Of a DNA stretch of 64,000 bases, positions 10,513 through 23,100 are shown in pieces (positions within the stretch are counted from its first letter, which is position 1; each line of letters starts with the position of its first letter). Under the pieces are notes generated by a model. The model was not told the DNA's origin. It ran no database searches and worked only from the letters and a program-made list of their open reading frames with translations. The translations under genes and the position numbers were made by a program. Source of the DNA: Chytridium lagenaria (Eukaryota > Chytridiomycota > Chytridiomycetes > Chytridiales > Chytridiaceae); contig JAHLKC010000033.1 of NCBI GenBank assembly GCA_025449115.1, positions 186,001-250,000 of the forward strand, in the 5' to 3' direction.

Positions 10513-11329
10513 TGCTGTTGTGATGAATGGGAGGTATGGTGCTGTGGTTTGATGGTGGATGGGGATGGGGCGAGAAATACGGGTCCTTTTTATCTTGACT
10601 GCGCTTTTTCCTAAGGATACGCGTCCAAGAGAGACCGTGGGCACACTCCCTTGTGACGTGCTATGTTTCACGTCGGAAATCTTGCGGTCATTTTTGTTTC
10701 AGACTATTTACCTCAGCCATTTTGACAGGGAGAGGGGGCGTGGCTCATCAACGGTCGATGCGCCCATGTCGATGCGCCAGTAATCAAAAAAAGTGAAGCG
10801 TCACGGTCCATCTCTAAATATGCCGCAAATGGGTCATCAAAAAAACGCTCGTACTTCCAAAACAAACGACGCCATTTGTACAAAAAAAAGGTTTAATTAC
10901 ATTCTGTGCAGGTTGACGCAAAAAGGAAAGAAATTGATAAACACACTTCCTACTAAAAAGACAATGAACTTGTACATGAAGTCGTAACCCAAAATACGGT
11001 CGAAACCGACCGTTCTCTTAAGCGCCATTACCGTGATGCGCGCGGAAAGCAATTATTGATTATATTACGTCCTTATTAAACAAAACGCAACGTCTGAAGC
11101 TTGCGGTTGAGCGAACACATGCATGGAGCCGCGGAGGTTGAGGCAGGTCCTCGCAAATAACACCACCTTGCTAAGTGCAGGCTGGCTGAGCATGGATCCC
11201 TATACCTTTTTGAGTGAAGAAACCCAACAATCAATTAGTATACTATTAGTGAAGCGACAATGCTGCAGGTCCAACATCGTGTTAATGTTTTTAACTTGAC
11301 GTTAACTATTGACCTTGCTTTTTTGACCG
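10513..11329. other. Intergenic, promoter side of the secreted-protein gene
   Basis: No gene was recognised. The stretch should contain the promoter of the minus-strand secreted-protein gene (start codon at 10512). I see no clear TATA element or repeat that I can assign. Confidence 0.5.
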
Positions 11330-11560
11330 TTCAAAGATGGCCGTTGATGTTGGCTTAAAGGACAGATTTATATTTAACTGGACTAGTGAGACTAAAGCAA
11401 AAAAGGATATCTCTTTTATTATCTGAGAAAGCTTTTACTTTATTTTCTTGCCATGCGCCTATTGCATACAGCTATTTGATTCTTTCTTTTAATTCATACC
11501 CCCGCTATTATGCGCATTGCATTTAACGGGATGTTAGGAGAAAACGAAATAAAAGTGAAT
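11330..11560 (+). pseudogene. Copy of the DJ-1 gene 3' end and downstream region
   Basis: The sequence matches 7145-7300: the final DJ-1 codons ('gccgttgatg' then 'ttggct'), 'tttatattta', 'ttttcttgccatgcgc' and 'cataccccogctatt'-like text (actual bases catacccccgctatt). It includes only the last few codons of the DJ-1 gene, so it is not a gene. It marks the left part of a segmental duplication whose right part is the decayed secreted-protein copy below. About 500 bp without a match lies between the two parts. Confidence 0.75.
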
Positions 11561-12198
11561 TGAAGTCTCTCTATCACCAAAAAGTGGTTTAAAGCTCCAA
11601 GCATGAGGGGTTCTTTGCACAGCCAACCTATATAGGAGATCCTTACTGAAAAACACTAGAGCGTCAGGCATCATAGCGCCTGTCGTCGGTTTCGTGTCCA
11701 TGAAGTCTCAAGTGATTCTTGTGGAAGTATTGACAACAACTTCATGAGATTTTATATAAAAAATAAAATAGGGCCAAGGCTTGGCTATATACTGCAGAGT
11801 TTGTTTAGCTACCCAGTCGAACCAGATGCAAAACGACCCATGAAAAAGGGGACGGATACTCTTGGGACTCTGACTCCATGAACTAGAGTGTAGATGTAAT
11901 TCGACCGCGCGTCATCCATACAATGCCGTTCACCCCAGTCATTTTGCGCTGAAAAGTCTTTTCTATTAGTCTGTGCTTTCAACTTACTTTGTTCTCGAAA
12001 CAAGAATCTTGCCTGTATCCAACTGTTAAAGCTCAGTTAACAATTGTATTGTTTCAAACCAATTCTTTAGTGGAGTCATGACGAACTCGACTGGGAATAC
12101 GATAAATGAGATAAATCGTAAACGAACATCAACGAGAAAAAAGGATGCATAAAGTGGAAGGGATGAAAAAAAAAATAGGGGTGGGGGAGAGACTTAAC

Positions 12199-13150
12199 AA
12201 TCCTTTTATTTTGAAGGCTGAAGGAAAAACTCATTCCCAGTGTCCAAACCCGCAACAGACTGTTCCGCCGTCTCCACACACTGATTCGCCCCAACCCCAC
12301 CTCCACAAAACAAGCCCCAAAACAACAGCAAACGCAGCAATCAGCTCAATAAAAAGCAAAAACATAAACGACAAAACACTTACCTCAAATTGGCCATTCG
12401 CATCAAAAGGGTTAACAAAGTTCCTCCTCACCTTCCATCCACGTATCGAATATGTCTCGCGACTCATAGTAATATAAACCGTCCCTGATTACCGCGCATC
12501 CTTGATCTGTCGGGATGGAGACTTCAGGGTATGTGAGGGGGACGATGGCGTTGGTGTTGAAGTTGGAGAAGAATTGTTTGAAAAAGGTGATGTGTTGTGC
12601 GTGGATGGATGTATGGGAGGAGGGTGGAGTTGGATGGGAGCGGTGGCGGCGTTAGGTGGTGCGGCGGTGCTGAGGGAGGGACAGGTGCGGCGACCGGAGG
12701 AGGAGCGGGTGCAGCGACGGGAGGAGGAGACACCAAACCAGCATCCTCCAAAGCAATCTGAATACCAGAGGTTTTATCGGCATCAAAAGTGCAAGTCGGA
12801 GGACTCTCCCGTTCGATTAACCAGTGGCAGAATCTGACATGGAAAAGCGGTTTCACGACTCCCTGTCTGCTGCAACCGACCCTTGATCTATAGACAGATG
12901 AAGAGACCACAACACGTGTCGGATGTGCATGCGTCGCCGTTTTGAGTTGTCGATTTTGAGGCGTCGAGCTGACGGCCGTTGGAGGCTTGGAGGTTGGATG
13001 TAGGTGGAGGGGCGGTTGGGTGGAGGTTGGTTTAGTGAAGGAGCTGGAGCGGGGTTGACGTGAGGAGGATGAGGAGCTGTCCGGCGGCACCAGCATTCAA
13101 AGCATTTTGAATTGTAAACGTCTTGTCCTCATTCGATGTGTAAGCAACCC
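12199..13150 (-). pseudogene. Decayed copy of the CBM19-like secreted-protein gene
   Basis: The minus strand matches the 3' end of the secreted-protein gene at 7635-8400. Shared parts are the last exon ('ccacacactgattcgc'), the intron, the C-terminal domain, a proline-rich linker and one module with the CC/C cysteine pattern near 12880-12960. Frames change several times and the module is shortened, so no continuous product is possible. The copy ends about 70 bp before the acetyl-CoA synthetase start codon, so it now forms that gene's upstream region. Confidence 0.8.
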
Positions 13151-13218
13151 GCTCTGCCAAAAATTCTCGGCCAAACCGTAGCTTTGCTCTACCATCTGAT
13201 CTCATCAACCGTGTCATC

Positions 13219-15822
13219 ATGCAAGATCAAAAACCCATGGACGACTACGCTCACGACGCTCCCGTTTACGCTGTCCCTCCATTGAGAGAGGGTCAACCGA
13301 CTCCACACATCCCATCCATGGAGGTGTACCAAAAGATGCATGAAGAGAGTTTGAATGATCCTGTTGGGTTCTTTGGCAAGGTTTGTGCCTACAAAAAACC
13401 GGTTGTTGATGCTGATGGATATCTTTCAGCTGGCCAGGGAGAACCTAGACTGGATCATCCCATTCACTGACCGCTCCGTCAAAGCAGGGTGAGTCATTTT
13501 CTCATCCGTTAGCACCCAAAGCTTATCTTCTCAGCTCCCTCCCACTGGTAACCTCTCCTGGTTCTCCGACGGCCACCTCAACGCCTCCTACAACGCCGTT
13601 GACCGTCACGCTCTCGAGGACCCTTCCCGTCCCGCCATCATTTGGGAAGCCGATGAACCGGGCCATCACGAAACCATAACATATGGTCAACTCCTTGACG
13701 ACGTGAGTCGTTTCTCCAACGTCCTAAAACGCCATGGTGTCCGCAAGGGGGACGTTGTAGCGATTTACATGCCAATGGTGCCCGAAGCTGTGTTGCGATG
13801 TTGTCTTGTGCAAGGATAGGAGCTATTCATAGGTGACGTACGTTTCACGTTTTCTCTTTTGCTGACGATAGGAATTTAGTGGGTGTTTGCGGGATTCTCG
13901 GCGGATGCGTTGAGGGATAGAATTTTGGATGCGAGTTGTAAAGTGCTTGTGACGGCGGATCAAGGGAAACGCGGTGGAAAGATCGTGCAACTGAAAAAGG
14001 TTGCGGACGAGGCTGTTGCGCAGTGTCCACTTGTTGAGGTATATTAAATGATGTTACTTGAGCAGTTGGTTGTGTCTGAACTATGTTTCGTAGCGCGTTA
14101 TCGTTTATCAGAGGACTGGGGATACCTCTGTGCCTTTCAACGAAGGAAAGGATGTTTGGTGGCATGAGGAGACTGTGAGTTTTCCTATTTTTTTAACTTT
14201 CTGTTGAGGATTCTCATGTTTTTGTATAGAAAAATCAACGTCCCCACTGTCCTCCTGAGATTATGAGCGCCGAAGACCCGCTCTTCATGCTTTACACATC
14301 TGGAAGGTGAATATCTTCAATCCATTTCTTTGGTTAAATTTAAACTTCACAACCACTGACAATCATTTATAGTACCGGAAAGCCCAAAGGTGTTTGTCCA
14401 CACCACGGCCGGCTATCTCCTTGGCACCATGATCACGACGAAATACGTCTTTGGACGTCCACCCCGGAGATCGTTTTGGGTGCATGGCCGACGTCGGGTA
14501 AACCAATTCTTCTCCAAATCACAACTAATCTTCCCCTTCTTAGCTGGATCACCGGCCACTCTTACATTCGTCTACGGTCCCCTTCTCAATGGTGTCGCCA
14601 CCCTCGTTTTCGAGTCTATTCCAACCTACCCTACCCCCTCCCGATACTGGTCCACTGCCTCACTCCACTCTCTCACTCACCTCTACACAGCTCCAACCGC
14701 CATTCGCGCTCTCCGTCGTTTCGGTGACGACCCCGTGACCCCCATGCCAACTCTCCGCGTTCTTGGGTCAGTTGGCGAACCCATCAACCCAGACGCATGG
14801 GTATGGTACCACAATATCGTCGGACGTGGAAAGTGCGCCGTCGTTGACACCTACTGGCAAACTGAAACAGGATCCATTATATGTTCTCCATTGCCCTACG
14901 CTGTCCCCGCTAAGCCCGGGAGCGCAACTCTTCCGTTCTTTGGGGTTGAGATGGCGATTTGGAACCGGAGACTGGGAAGGAGTTGAGTGGCGGGGATGTG
15001 GTTGGTGTGCTTGCGGTGAAGAGAGGGGTGCCGTCACTTTTTAGGACGGTGTATGGGGATCATGGAAGGTACCTGGAGACTTATTTGAAACCTTATGTGG
15101 GGTATTATTTCACCGGAGATGGAGCTTCGAGAGATAACGATGGGTATTACTGGATTAGGGGCCGTGTGGATGGTGAGGAACCCTATTTTGTTTCATTTTA
15201 CCTCGTCAAAGGGTTTTAAGGTTGACATGAGGCTGATATCTTTTTTTTTTTTCTTTTTCTTTGTAGATGTGATTAACGTTTCTGGACATCGTTTGAGTAC
15301 CGCTGAGATTGAATCTGCACTTGTCGCTCACCCCACCTGTGCCGAAGCCGCTGCCATCGGCATTCCCGACGACGTTACAGGGTGATTAGATATTTATCTC
15401 TTCATTATCTTGCCTAACCGTAAAAAATCTCCTAACTTCTCCCTACAGCCAAGCCGTCATCTGTTTCGCCACCCTCCGTTCCCAACATGCCGACGAGCAA
15501 ACCATTTCCGCCCTCCTCCGCACTCAAATCCGTACTCACATTGGACCTTTTGCGACGCCGAAAGCCATCGTCATTGTTCCTGAGCTCCCTAAGACGCGGT
15601 CTGGGAAGATTATGAGACGGATTTTAAGGAAGGTTGCTGGACGTGAGATTGTGGAGATGGATTTGGGGGATGCGGAGGTTGTGAGAGCCAAATTGGGAGA
15701 TACGAGTACACTTGCAGATGAGGGGGTTGTGAGGCTGCTTGTAGAGAGGGTTGAGAAGGTATGCTGATTAATTGGAGGTTGAGGTTTTGACTTTTTTTCT
15801 TTTCTTTTAGGTGTTGGGGTAA
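13219..15822 (+). CDS. acs: Acetyl-CoA synthetase (AMP-forming), frame broken
   Basis: Homology to acetyl-CoA synthetase runs the whole length. Markers in order are DPVGFFGK, the N-terminal NLSWFSDG and [14 protein letters not shown], the AMP-binding loop [36 protein letters not shown] with [12 protein letters not shown], and the C-terminal [11 protein letters not shown] with the catalytic lysine. The enzyme activates acetate to acetyl-CoA with ATP in the cytosol or nucleus. At least seven introns with good GT-AG ends are visible, for example the one ending at 15266. However, about seven single-base frame changes are needed, near 13540, 13793, 13878, 14391, 14453, 14568 and 14958. Conserved motifs are otherwise undamaged. 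Either the assembly has indel errors or this is a young pseudogene. The ATG at 13219 fits the family N-terminus. Confidence 0.85.
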
Positions 15823-16812
15823 AGGTCTGAAAAGACGCGCAACTTCTCGAGTTTTTTTCCGTTCACTTTATAGTGTCTCTTTCTCGTGATCGCTTCTGAG
15901 AATTTTGGATCAAGTGCATTCAATACCTCCGGTCTTCTTCCTGCCTCTTTTTGATTGATTCTCGAAAATCGCTATCCCGTTGTTTTCGTTCAGGAGAGGC
16001 TCAAGCCACCTCCACCACCTCATGAAATAATAATTTTTTTGTCGCTGTTTTGCTGTACTCGTTTACCTTTTTTAAATGCCGCGACCTTCGTTTTGGCCAC
16101 TTCGTTTCGCTGTGTTTTTGTACTTCTTGATGTGATTTGTTGTTTTAAAGATGTTGTAGTGTGATGTGTTGTCGTTTTTTTCCCCCGACGCTTGAACCTA
16201 TTCTTCCTCCTTCCTTTTGCGAATAAAATAGGAGAACGGCTGAAATCTTTTATTTGCCGTCATATTTAGAACAATATTGTGGTACAGTTTATCTTTTTCT
16301 TTCCACTTTTTTGTTATTTATTTGTTAGAAGCCGAACTATAATAGGCTATACTGTAATTATAATTTTATATATGTAGATCTATAGTCGTTGTTTTAAGCT
16401 ATTTGTGAAGATCGTTGTTTTATACATTAAACAGTATTTCCACGTATGCCTCGTCGTAAATCACTTCCATCGTCAACAAGCATCCACCTGTGATTGTGTT
16501 GATAGGAATATTTCATTTTACACACGTAAAATGTATTAGACGGCATTTTTTTGTTTGTTTTTATGCATATAACTCTCTCATGGTTTTATTTCATTTTTTT
16601 GAGATGCCGTCAAAGAAAAAAGGTTGCGGCTTTTCTTAGGACTCTATATTTAAGCTCTCATTTTCAATCTTGGGTAAGCCTACGAATTATTGAGGTGTGA
16701 TGTTTTGATACTCTGAAATAATTAAATATGACATTTGTTTTTTGGAGCTTGTCAAAATCTGAAAACTTCCCCAACCCAACTTGCACTGCAAACCACTCAT
16801 TTAGGACGACTT
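15823..16812. other. Intergenic, no gene seen
   Basis: T-rich DNA downstream of acetyl-CoA synthetase, including its probable 3' untranslated region. Short open stretches such as 15955-16164 have no coding character that I recognise. Confidence 0.55.
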
Positions 16813-17753
16813 ATGTCGCAGCATAACCGTCAATGCCCTACTAATGGCGACGCCGCTAGAATGGACTGGGATTTAAACGCATCAATCCCGACTTTGAGCA
16901 GCAATTCCATGATGGTAAACGTTCAACAGGATGGTAATGGAGCAATTTATCAAGTACCATCACTCGAAATCACCAGAGGAGAAACGACGACTTTCTCAGA
17001 GAAAATACCGCTTTCAAATGCGCAGATACCATCACTGATCAGCACGTTACCACCGCTTCCAAATATCGGTTCCCCTAACAGTGTGACGGATCCGAACCAT
17101 CATCACCTCGCTAGCGCCGTCGAACCATCTCTTGACCCTGCATCTAGGATTCCCTCTTCCTTTGATTCCTTCCATGATATTCCGAACCAAACATCAAATC
17201 GTGAATCTGGCGCTATCAGATCAACATTAAATGGTAGTTTTGAGATGACATATGACTACTTTCATGGTAACGCGTGGATTGATGTGGCTTCTGATAGATG
17301 GAAGTCAACTACAGCATATTTCACAAAGTCGGAATATGTGAGTGTGAATTACATATATGTTTTAATTCGTTAAGGCGAATTCTTTTTACGAATAGGATTA
17401 TGACTCAAATTTATTTTAGGCCCATGTACTGTCGAACATATTTCCCCAAGCATTATGCGCGGCTTGCGAAGTTCCCAGGCCTAACCGATTGGAGTTTACA
17501 GAGGTTCAATACCCTTCTTCATAATTGGCTAAACGTTGTTGGATTCATAGCTACCAAACTTCCTGAACCATCCTTACCACTACCCCTCTGTGTAGAGTTA
17601 GACACCGACGTTGATTTGATCCTTCTACAGTCCGAAAAGACACAAACTACACAGAAATCGCACCACGATGTGCCTTCGTCCACACTTCGATGTAGAATGA
17701 AGAGTCTACGAATGGAAATACGCTTGAGATTAAAGGACTTACGGGGTGCGTAA
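16813..17753 (+). CDS. Unrecognised protein, probably two exons
   Basis: From the ATG at 16813 a Ser/Pro/Asn-rich frame runs to about 17333 and contains no domain I know. It ends in EMTYDYFHGNAWIDVASDRW. A donor gtgagt follows at about 17338 and an acceptor (ttttag) near 17420. Two continuations are possible. The longer reads YFPKHYARLAKFPGLTDW, then LPLPLCVELDTDVDLIL, to a stop at 17753. It needs a weaker donor (around 17328) or a one-base change to stay in frame. I cannot name the product. A coding gene seems likely because both parts are long and open, but the structure is uncertain. Confidence 0.4.
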
Positions 17754-18375
17754 ACATACGAGGTTTCAGCCGTACGGTCGAATTACTTTTAAGGTTAGTT
17801 TTTTTATTTTTTTAATAGATTTGTTTAACAGAACTTAGGATTTTAGGAGCAAATAGCGATGAGCGATGAGTGATGTGTAAAGCTTGTCGACAAAACTGTT
17901 GATGTATATGCCCTTAGGACAGAAGTTGACGAGTAGAGCCAAATATTTTGATTCTTTTTTCGCCCTCCTCAATCCCCTTAGAGGAAGTATACTTTCTTTC
18001 TTTCTTCTTATTTCCCTTATAGAAATTACAAATACAAAAATAAATATTGATGATCAAACTAGTACATGATGATAGACTGTTAGGATCAGTTTCTTACGGA
18101 TAACGCTTTCAAAATGCTTAATTGCCGAGACGCGTGTGGGTGGGAGTAGGAAAGTGCAGGTATTTTTGCGACGATGCACGAACAGACTTGATGTTCAAAT
18201 TTAACTGTTCCAGGTTAAGTACATTAATAAGTAGGAAATGTTCTATGTCAAAAAATGCTAATGGACGTAAAATGGAGATTACTTAAATCTTCGTTTTAGA
18301 CTTAAAGAGTAAAATAACATACACAAAAAAACATACCGATTGCGAAAAAAAATTTTCAATTGATTTCAGGAAAGC
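17754..18375. other. Intergenic, no gene seen
   Basis: AT-rich stretch between the unrecognised gene and the lone tRNA-Ser. I see no conserved feature. The T-rich segments near 17801 and the A-rich stretch near 18330 are unremarkable. Confidence 0.55.
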
Positions 18376-18455
18376 GACAACGGCAGGGTTCGAACCTGCG
18401 CTCCCGAAGGAATTTGATTTCAAGTCAAACGCCTTAACCACTCGGCCACGTTGTC
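18376..18455 (-). tRNA. tRNA-Ser(TGA)
   Basis: A class II tRNA on the minus strand with acceptor GACAACG/CGTTGTC, anticodon loop CTTGAAA (anticodon TGA) and the serine long variable arm. The gene is complete. Its first seven nucleotides (18449-18455) form part of a 13-bp target-site duplication, because a LINE is inserted directly upstream of it. Confidence 0.93.
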
Positions 18456-18461
18456 TAATAT
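18449..18461. repeat. LINE target-site duplication, left copy
   Basis: CGTTGTCTAATAT occurs here and again at 24105-24117, immediately after the LINE poly(A). The first seven bases are the 5' end of the tRNA-Ser gene (reverse complement). Confidence 0.92.
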
Positions 18462-18474
18462 ATAACTTTCGTCG

Positions 18475-20138
18475 ATGGACAACTCGACGGGACCTATCCG
18501 GTCTGCCCCCAGAGCCGAGAAGAACAAGGACGATGACGGACGCCCACCAAAGCGAACGATGTCGAATGAAAAGGACTTACCTAAAGCGCAAGCGAAGCTC
18601 CTCAAGACGACCTCTGGTGAGGCTGTTGCGAATAGTGTTACCTGGAGAAGAAGAGCAATTAGAAGAAGCCGTGGAAAGAAACCACCAGGATGAGGAAATG
18701 GATGAGGTAGAACAGCCCCCACACCCCCCACTCCCCACCCCAACAGATTGGAACACACTACACTTGTGGATGGACGACTCGTCGGCCTACCGGAAGTGCC
18801 GGCGAGCGTTCATTCGGATGCAAAAAGGAGAGAACAAGAGATACTTGGAAGTATTGGCACAGCCAACAACCCCAACGAACTCAAACAAAGGATTACGTCA
18901 ATCCCCCCCACACACATCACCCAAAGATCCTCAACAAACTTCTGAACATGATGGGCCCACTCACCCCATGCCCGCACTGCAAGGGACGCTCTCACAATAT
19001 GTGGGAGGATTTTGGATCGGATGGGAGAGCCAAATGTTCTACCATGCAAAAATCGGACATGGACAAGATGACACCATGTCCGGGAAGACTGGATGCTACA
19101 TACCTCTGGATGTTTTGCACTGGACAGCTAAGACGGGGAATAAGGCACAACTTGCGACTATCTTCCAACGTTTATTCGCAACAATTCCCATTCGCAAGGC
19201 ACCGCCACCCCGGATGAACCTTGAGGCTGCCAACCACAAGGCTGCATCCGCCATAGCCGCTCTGCTGCAAAACACGGAAGACACGTTAAATTTTAAAGAG
19301 GTGCAGACCACGATACAAGCTCAACAAACATACATTAAAGGTTTGGAAGACCACAACCAACATTGCTACGCGCATTCAAGCAGATGGCATACGACCTCCA
19401 TCAAGCCCACGTCAAGCAGCCAATGTCGACCACAACACCGACCAGCCCGCAACTACACCAAAGCCTAATATCTCGTATGCAACCGCTACCGGACGACGCC
19501 CTGTCACGCGAGTCTCCCAAGCCTTAAATGATATAGCTAAACTCGCTGAAACGGAACAAGCTGCGGCGTACCAGAAGATGTTGACCACCCGCCGCAACCC
19601 TCTCACCAACACCTTCCTTGGCAAACGCACGTCAGCCGCTACTCGAGCACCCCTCAACATCGAAAAGTTAGAAGACATTACCAATGATGGCCTTAAAGAC
19701 CGCGTCCGTAGACTTACCCCTGTTCGCGTTGAAAACATCACTAATATGACCCATCCGAAGCCCGCCGGCTAATGGCCGAGCAGCCAACATCGATCCCAAA
19801 TCAATCGCCAACGTCAGGAAAGAAGGACGGCAGACCGAGTTCCTAATCCACACACAGGAGAACGAAGCTGAGACCCTGAGACAATACTGCAAAACAACAA
19901 CATCAACATACTCACAGGGGATGGTTTCACCCCACACCATACTACCACCAAAGAAACCCACATGAAATACGTTATACGTAGCCTCACTCGAGAAGCGGCA
20001 CACACGGCGGACATGGCGATCGTCTTGCAGTACCTCCTCCGATTACCTGACGAATACCGTGCAAACTACCGAGAAGAACTGCGCAGCCTAATCTCTACTG
20101 TTAATAACCATGGGCAGAAAGGCCCCGACGCCAAATGA
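18475..20138 (+). pseudogene. LINE ORF1, frame-broken, with zinc-ribbon-like segment
   Basis: Starts at the ATG at 18475 (MDNSTGPIRSAPRAEKN) and passes through at least three frames to the end ...NNHGQKGPDAK at the stop 20136-20138. Around 18968-19055 one frame reads CPHCKGRSHNMW and GSDGRAKC. With a single-base change this continues STCKNRTW, giving a CxxC...CxxC zinc-ribbon pattern. The central part has TEQAAAYQKMLTTRRNPL and the C-terminal part SLTREAAHTADMAIVLQYLL. Both are conserved in the older copy at 25290-25815, so this is real coding sequence. ORF1 proteins usually bind element RNA. Frame breaks include one near 19885. Confidence 0.75.
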
Positions 20139-23100
20139 ACCACAACACACTCACCTTTAAAGCGGCATCGTTAAATGTAGGGGTTTGGCAAACTCCATAC
20201 ATGAATGCCGTGAGTTTCTAATCGCCAAAGAATTTCACTTCCTCGCAATCCAAGAAACCCTCGCAATACCGGGACAAACTTTCCACCCTCATAATGAACT
20301 ACTAGTATTAGAACATAGACTCTTACCTCTCCCTGGCCGCAAACGCAGAAGCGGTATCTCAATCATGCGACACCCGACAGCCACTGCAGCGGAAGATTTC
20401 AGAATACTTGAAACGGATAAACACGGAGATTACCTGTGGTTTAGATTCAAAAACACCATCAACATCGGTGTTTTCTACTTATCGCCAACCACCAAACCGG
20501 CTAGGATGGCCCGTGCCATGCTGTCCCTTGATCGACATACCACATATAACAACAACCTCACACCAATGATGATACTGGGCGACTTTAACACTCGTTTCGG
20601 CGACCGATTTGGTGATACGGCGGTATCGCCACTCTGGCGTCGGAACACACTGTTGAACGCGTTAGACAAACACGGAATGCAGTTCATTAAACATGGCCCC
20701 ACCGCAACAAATGGACCTACAACAACAACGGACGCACCTCAGTTATCGACCTTATGGCGGTCACTGAAGATATTAGACAACAAACAAGCAGAATGAATGT
20801 CGATCAATCGGCTGCTGTAGGGGTCCTACATCGAACTGTATGGGCAACTGTTAGAGTAGACCACCCACAAGCACCGGTGGAAGTACCACCGGACGTATAC
20901 ACGTACCGATTAGAAAAGCTCCTCGAGCCGACTACGCTGGCGACGTACAAAGCTCGAGCTGCAGAACTCGAACCGATAGTTGCACTGAACATCCGTAATG
21001 CCGTTCAACAGCTCTCCGAAGACGTAGAGCGGGGCTCCCTATATCTGACGAGACCTGCGTTCGACAACTGGATGCTGCACTAGAGGTATTAAAAAGCGCA
21101 TTAGACGAATTAGCACTGGAAATAATAGGAAAAAAGAAGATAAAGAAATTTAAAGCAGCGACGTGCTCGGCCTGGGATAATGAGGTGCGCCAGCTTGCGA
21201 GGGCCCGTAAGGACCTTCAAGTTAAACTGGATAACACACAAACTGGCACACCTCTTTACCAGGAAACGAGACGTCTACTGGCAAAAGCCAAAAAGGCAAC
21301 AAAAAAAGCAATGAAAAAGAAACAGAATGAAGGATACGAAGACTGGACTGAGACACTACATACCTTACCTACGGCAACTGCGACTAAGTTTCTAGCGGGA
21401 CCCTTAGGCGTAGGAACCGCAGACAATGTGCGTCTCACCTCCAAGGACATGCGGATACACTGGAAGCAGTACGGGACCACTTCCATAGAGTCTCTGCCGA
21501 CCCAACACCTAATGCTCCTGAACTCCCCCCTGCACTCAGCAATACCCCAATCCAACGACCTGCAGCTTTCACCACCCACACTATAGAAGACGTTGAAGCG
21601 GCAATCAAACGGACACCAGCAGGAAAGGCACCAGGATCTGATGGGATCCGCTCAGAGCTCCTGAAACCAATCTTACCCGTGGTGGCGAGGTGGTTCCTCA
21701 TCATCGCGGATATGGTTGCCAAAGTCGGAATCACCCCAACGAACTGGAATGAGATGTTAGTACACCCGGTTTACAAAGTTGGCAAAGGGAAACCTACCGA
21801 GGTTGATAAACACCGACCCATCTCACTATCCCAAGTTCTCCGGAAAATCCATGAAAGACTCCTCCACCCCCATCTCGAGAACCCGACCCACGGTAACGGC
21901 TTACACCCGGCACAAGGGGGCTTCCGGTCAAGAAGAGGCACCGCAGATCAAGCAGCGGTGCTACAGGCTCTAATCGTAAATTCTAATCAAAAAGGCGGCG
22001 GGCACTGGCTATGCTTCCTTGACATCAAAGCCGCGTATGACTCAGTCGACCGAGTACTTCTCTGGGAAGAATTGCTCCGACGAGGCTACACCACATCAAT
22101 AGTTAACATTCTACGTAGCATGTTCGATCGCTGTATGGCAAAGGTCGTTATAAACGGTCGAAAGAGCAGTGCTTACTGGTTAGAGCGTGGTCTCATACAA
22201 GGCTCAGTCCTTAGCCCTATCCTTTACGCCATATTCATCGACACCATGACGCGCAACTTCGTCACACGCTTTGGGGACCGCATTGTCATATACGCGGACG
22301 ACATCGCCATCATAGCAGAGTCAGCTGAACAACTGGCAGACATGTTAGAATTCCTATCGAATGCCAGTACAGCACTTCACTTCAGATTCGCTCCCGAAAA
22401 AACTGAAGTCATACCGCCGGAAGAGGCCACCGAAGCAGAAAAAGCTTTACTCACTCTGTACGGACAGGCAGTAACCCTTGCGGAATTCTTCAAATACCTA
22501 GGATTCATATTCACGTCAGAAGGCTTTGACATGACTGCACAAACCCAATTACGACTCACCAAAGCGCACGCAAAACTTGCAGAACTCCGTCGGCTTGGTT
22601 TTAACGGGAAGGGCTTCTCCGGTAAAACCGTCGTTTGGACCTACAAAGTCTTCATTCGACCAGTGTTAGAGTACGGATTTCAACTTACCATGTACGATAA
22701 CACCACCATCAAAAAACTGGAGAACTTCCAGTATAAAGCACTCTGCACTGGGTTCGGAGTGTCTGGGGGAACCTCCCAAAGAGCAATCCGCCGCCTCACC
22801 AACCTGCCTCTACTCACTACCCGCAACACCATACTCGCCACCCGTACTCGCGCCCGATGGAGGGACCGAAAAGAAGACCCCTCATTCCTCTCCTCATCAA
22901 TCTTCCCACTAGAAGAGGAAGTAGACATCACCCACCCCATAGAGGAAACACCCCTTTGGACAAAAATGAGAAACCGCCTTGAAAATCACCCCCTCACCTA
23001 TGACTCGTGGGAAAAAGCCCTCACCCTCCAAATAAGCCCCATCGACAACGATCCCCCCATCCTTAGCCTTGCGGACGAGTTCCGGCTTCTTGCTGCGTCG

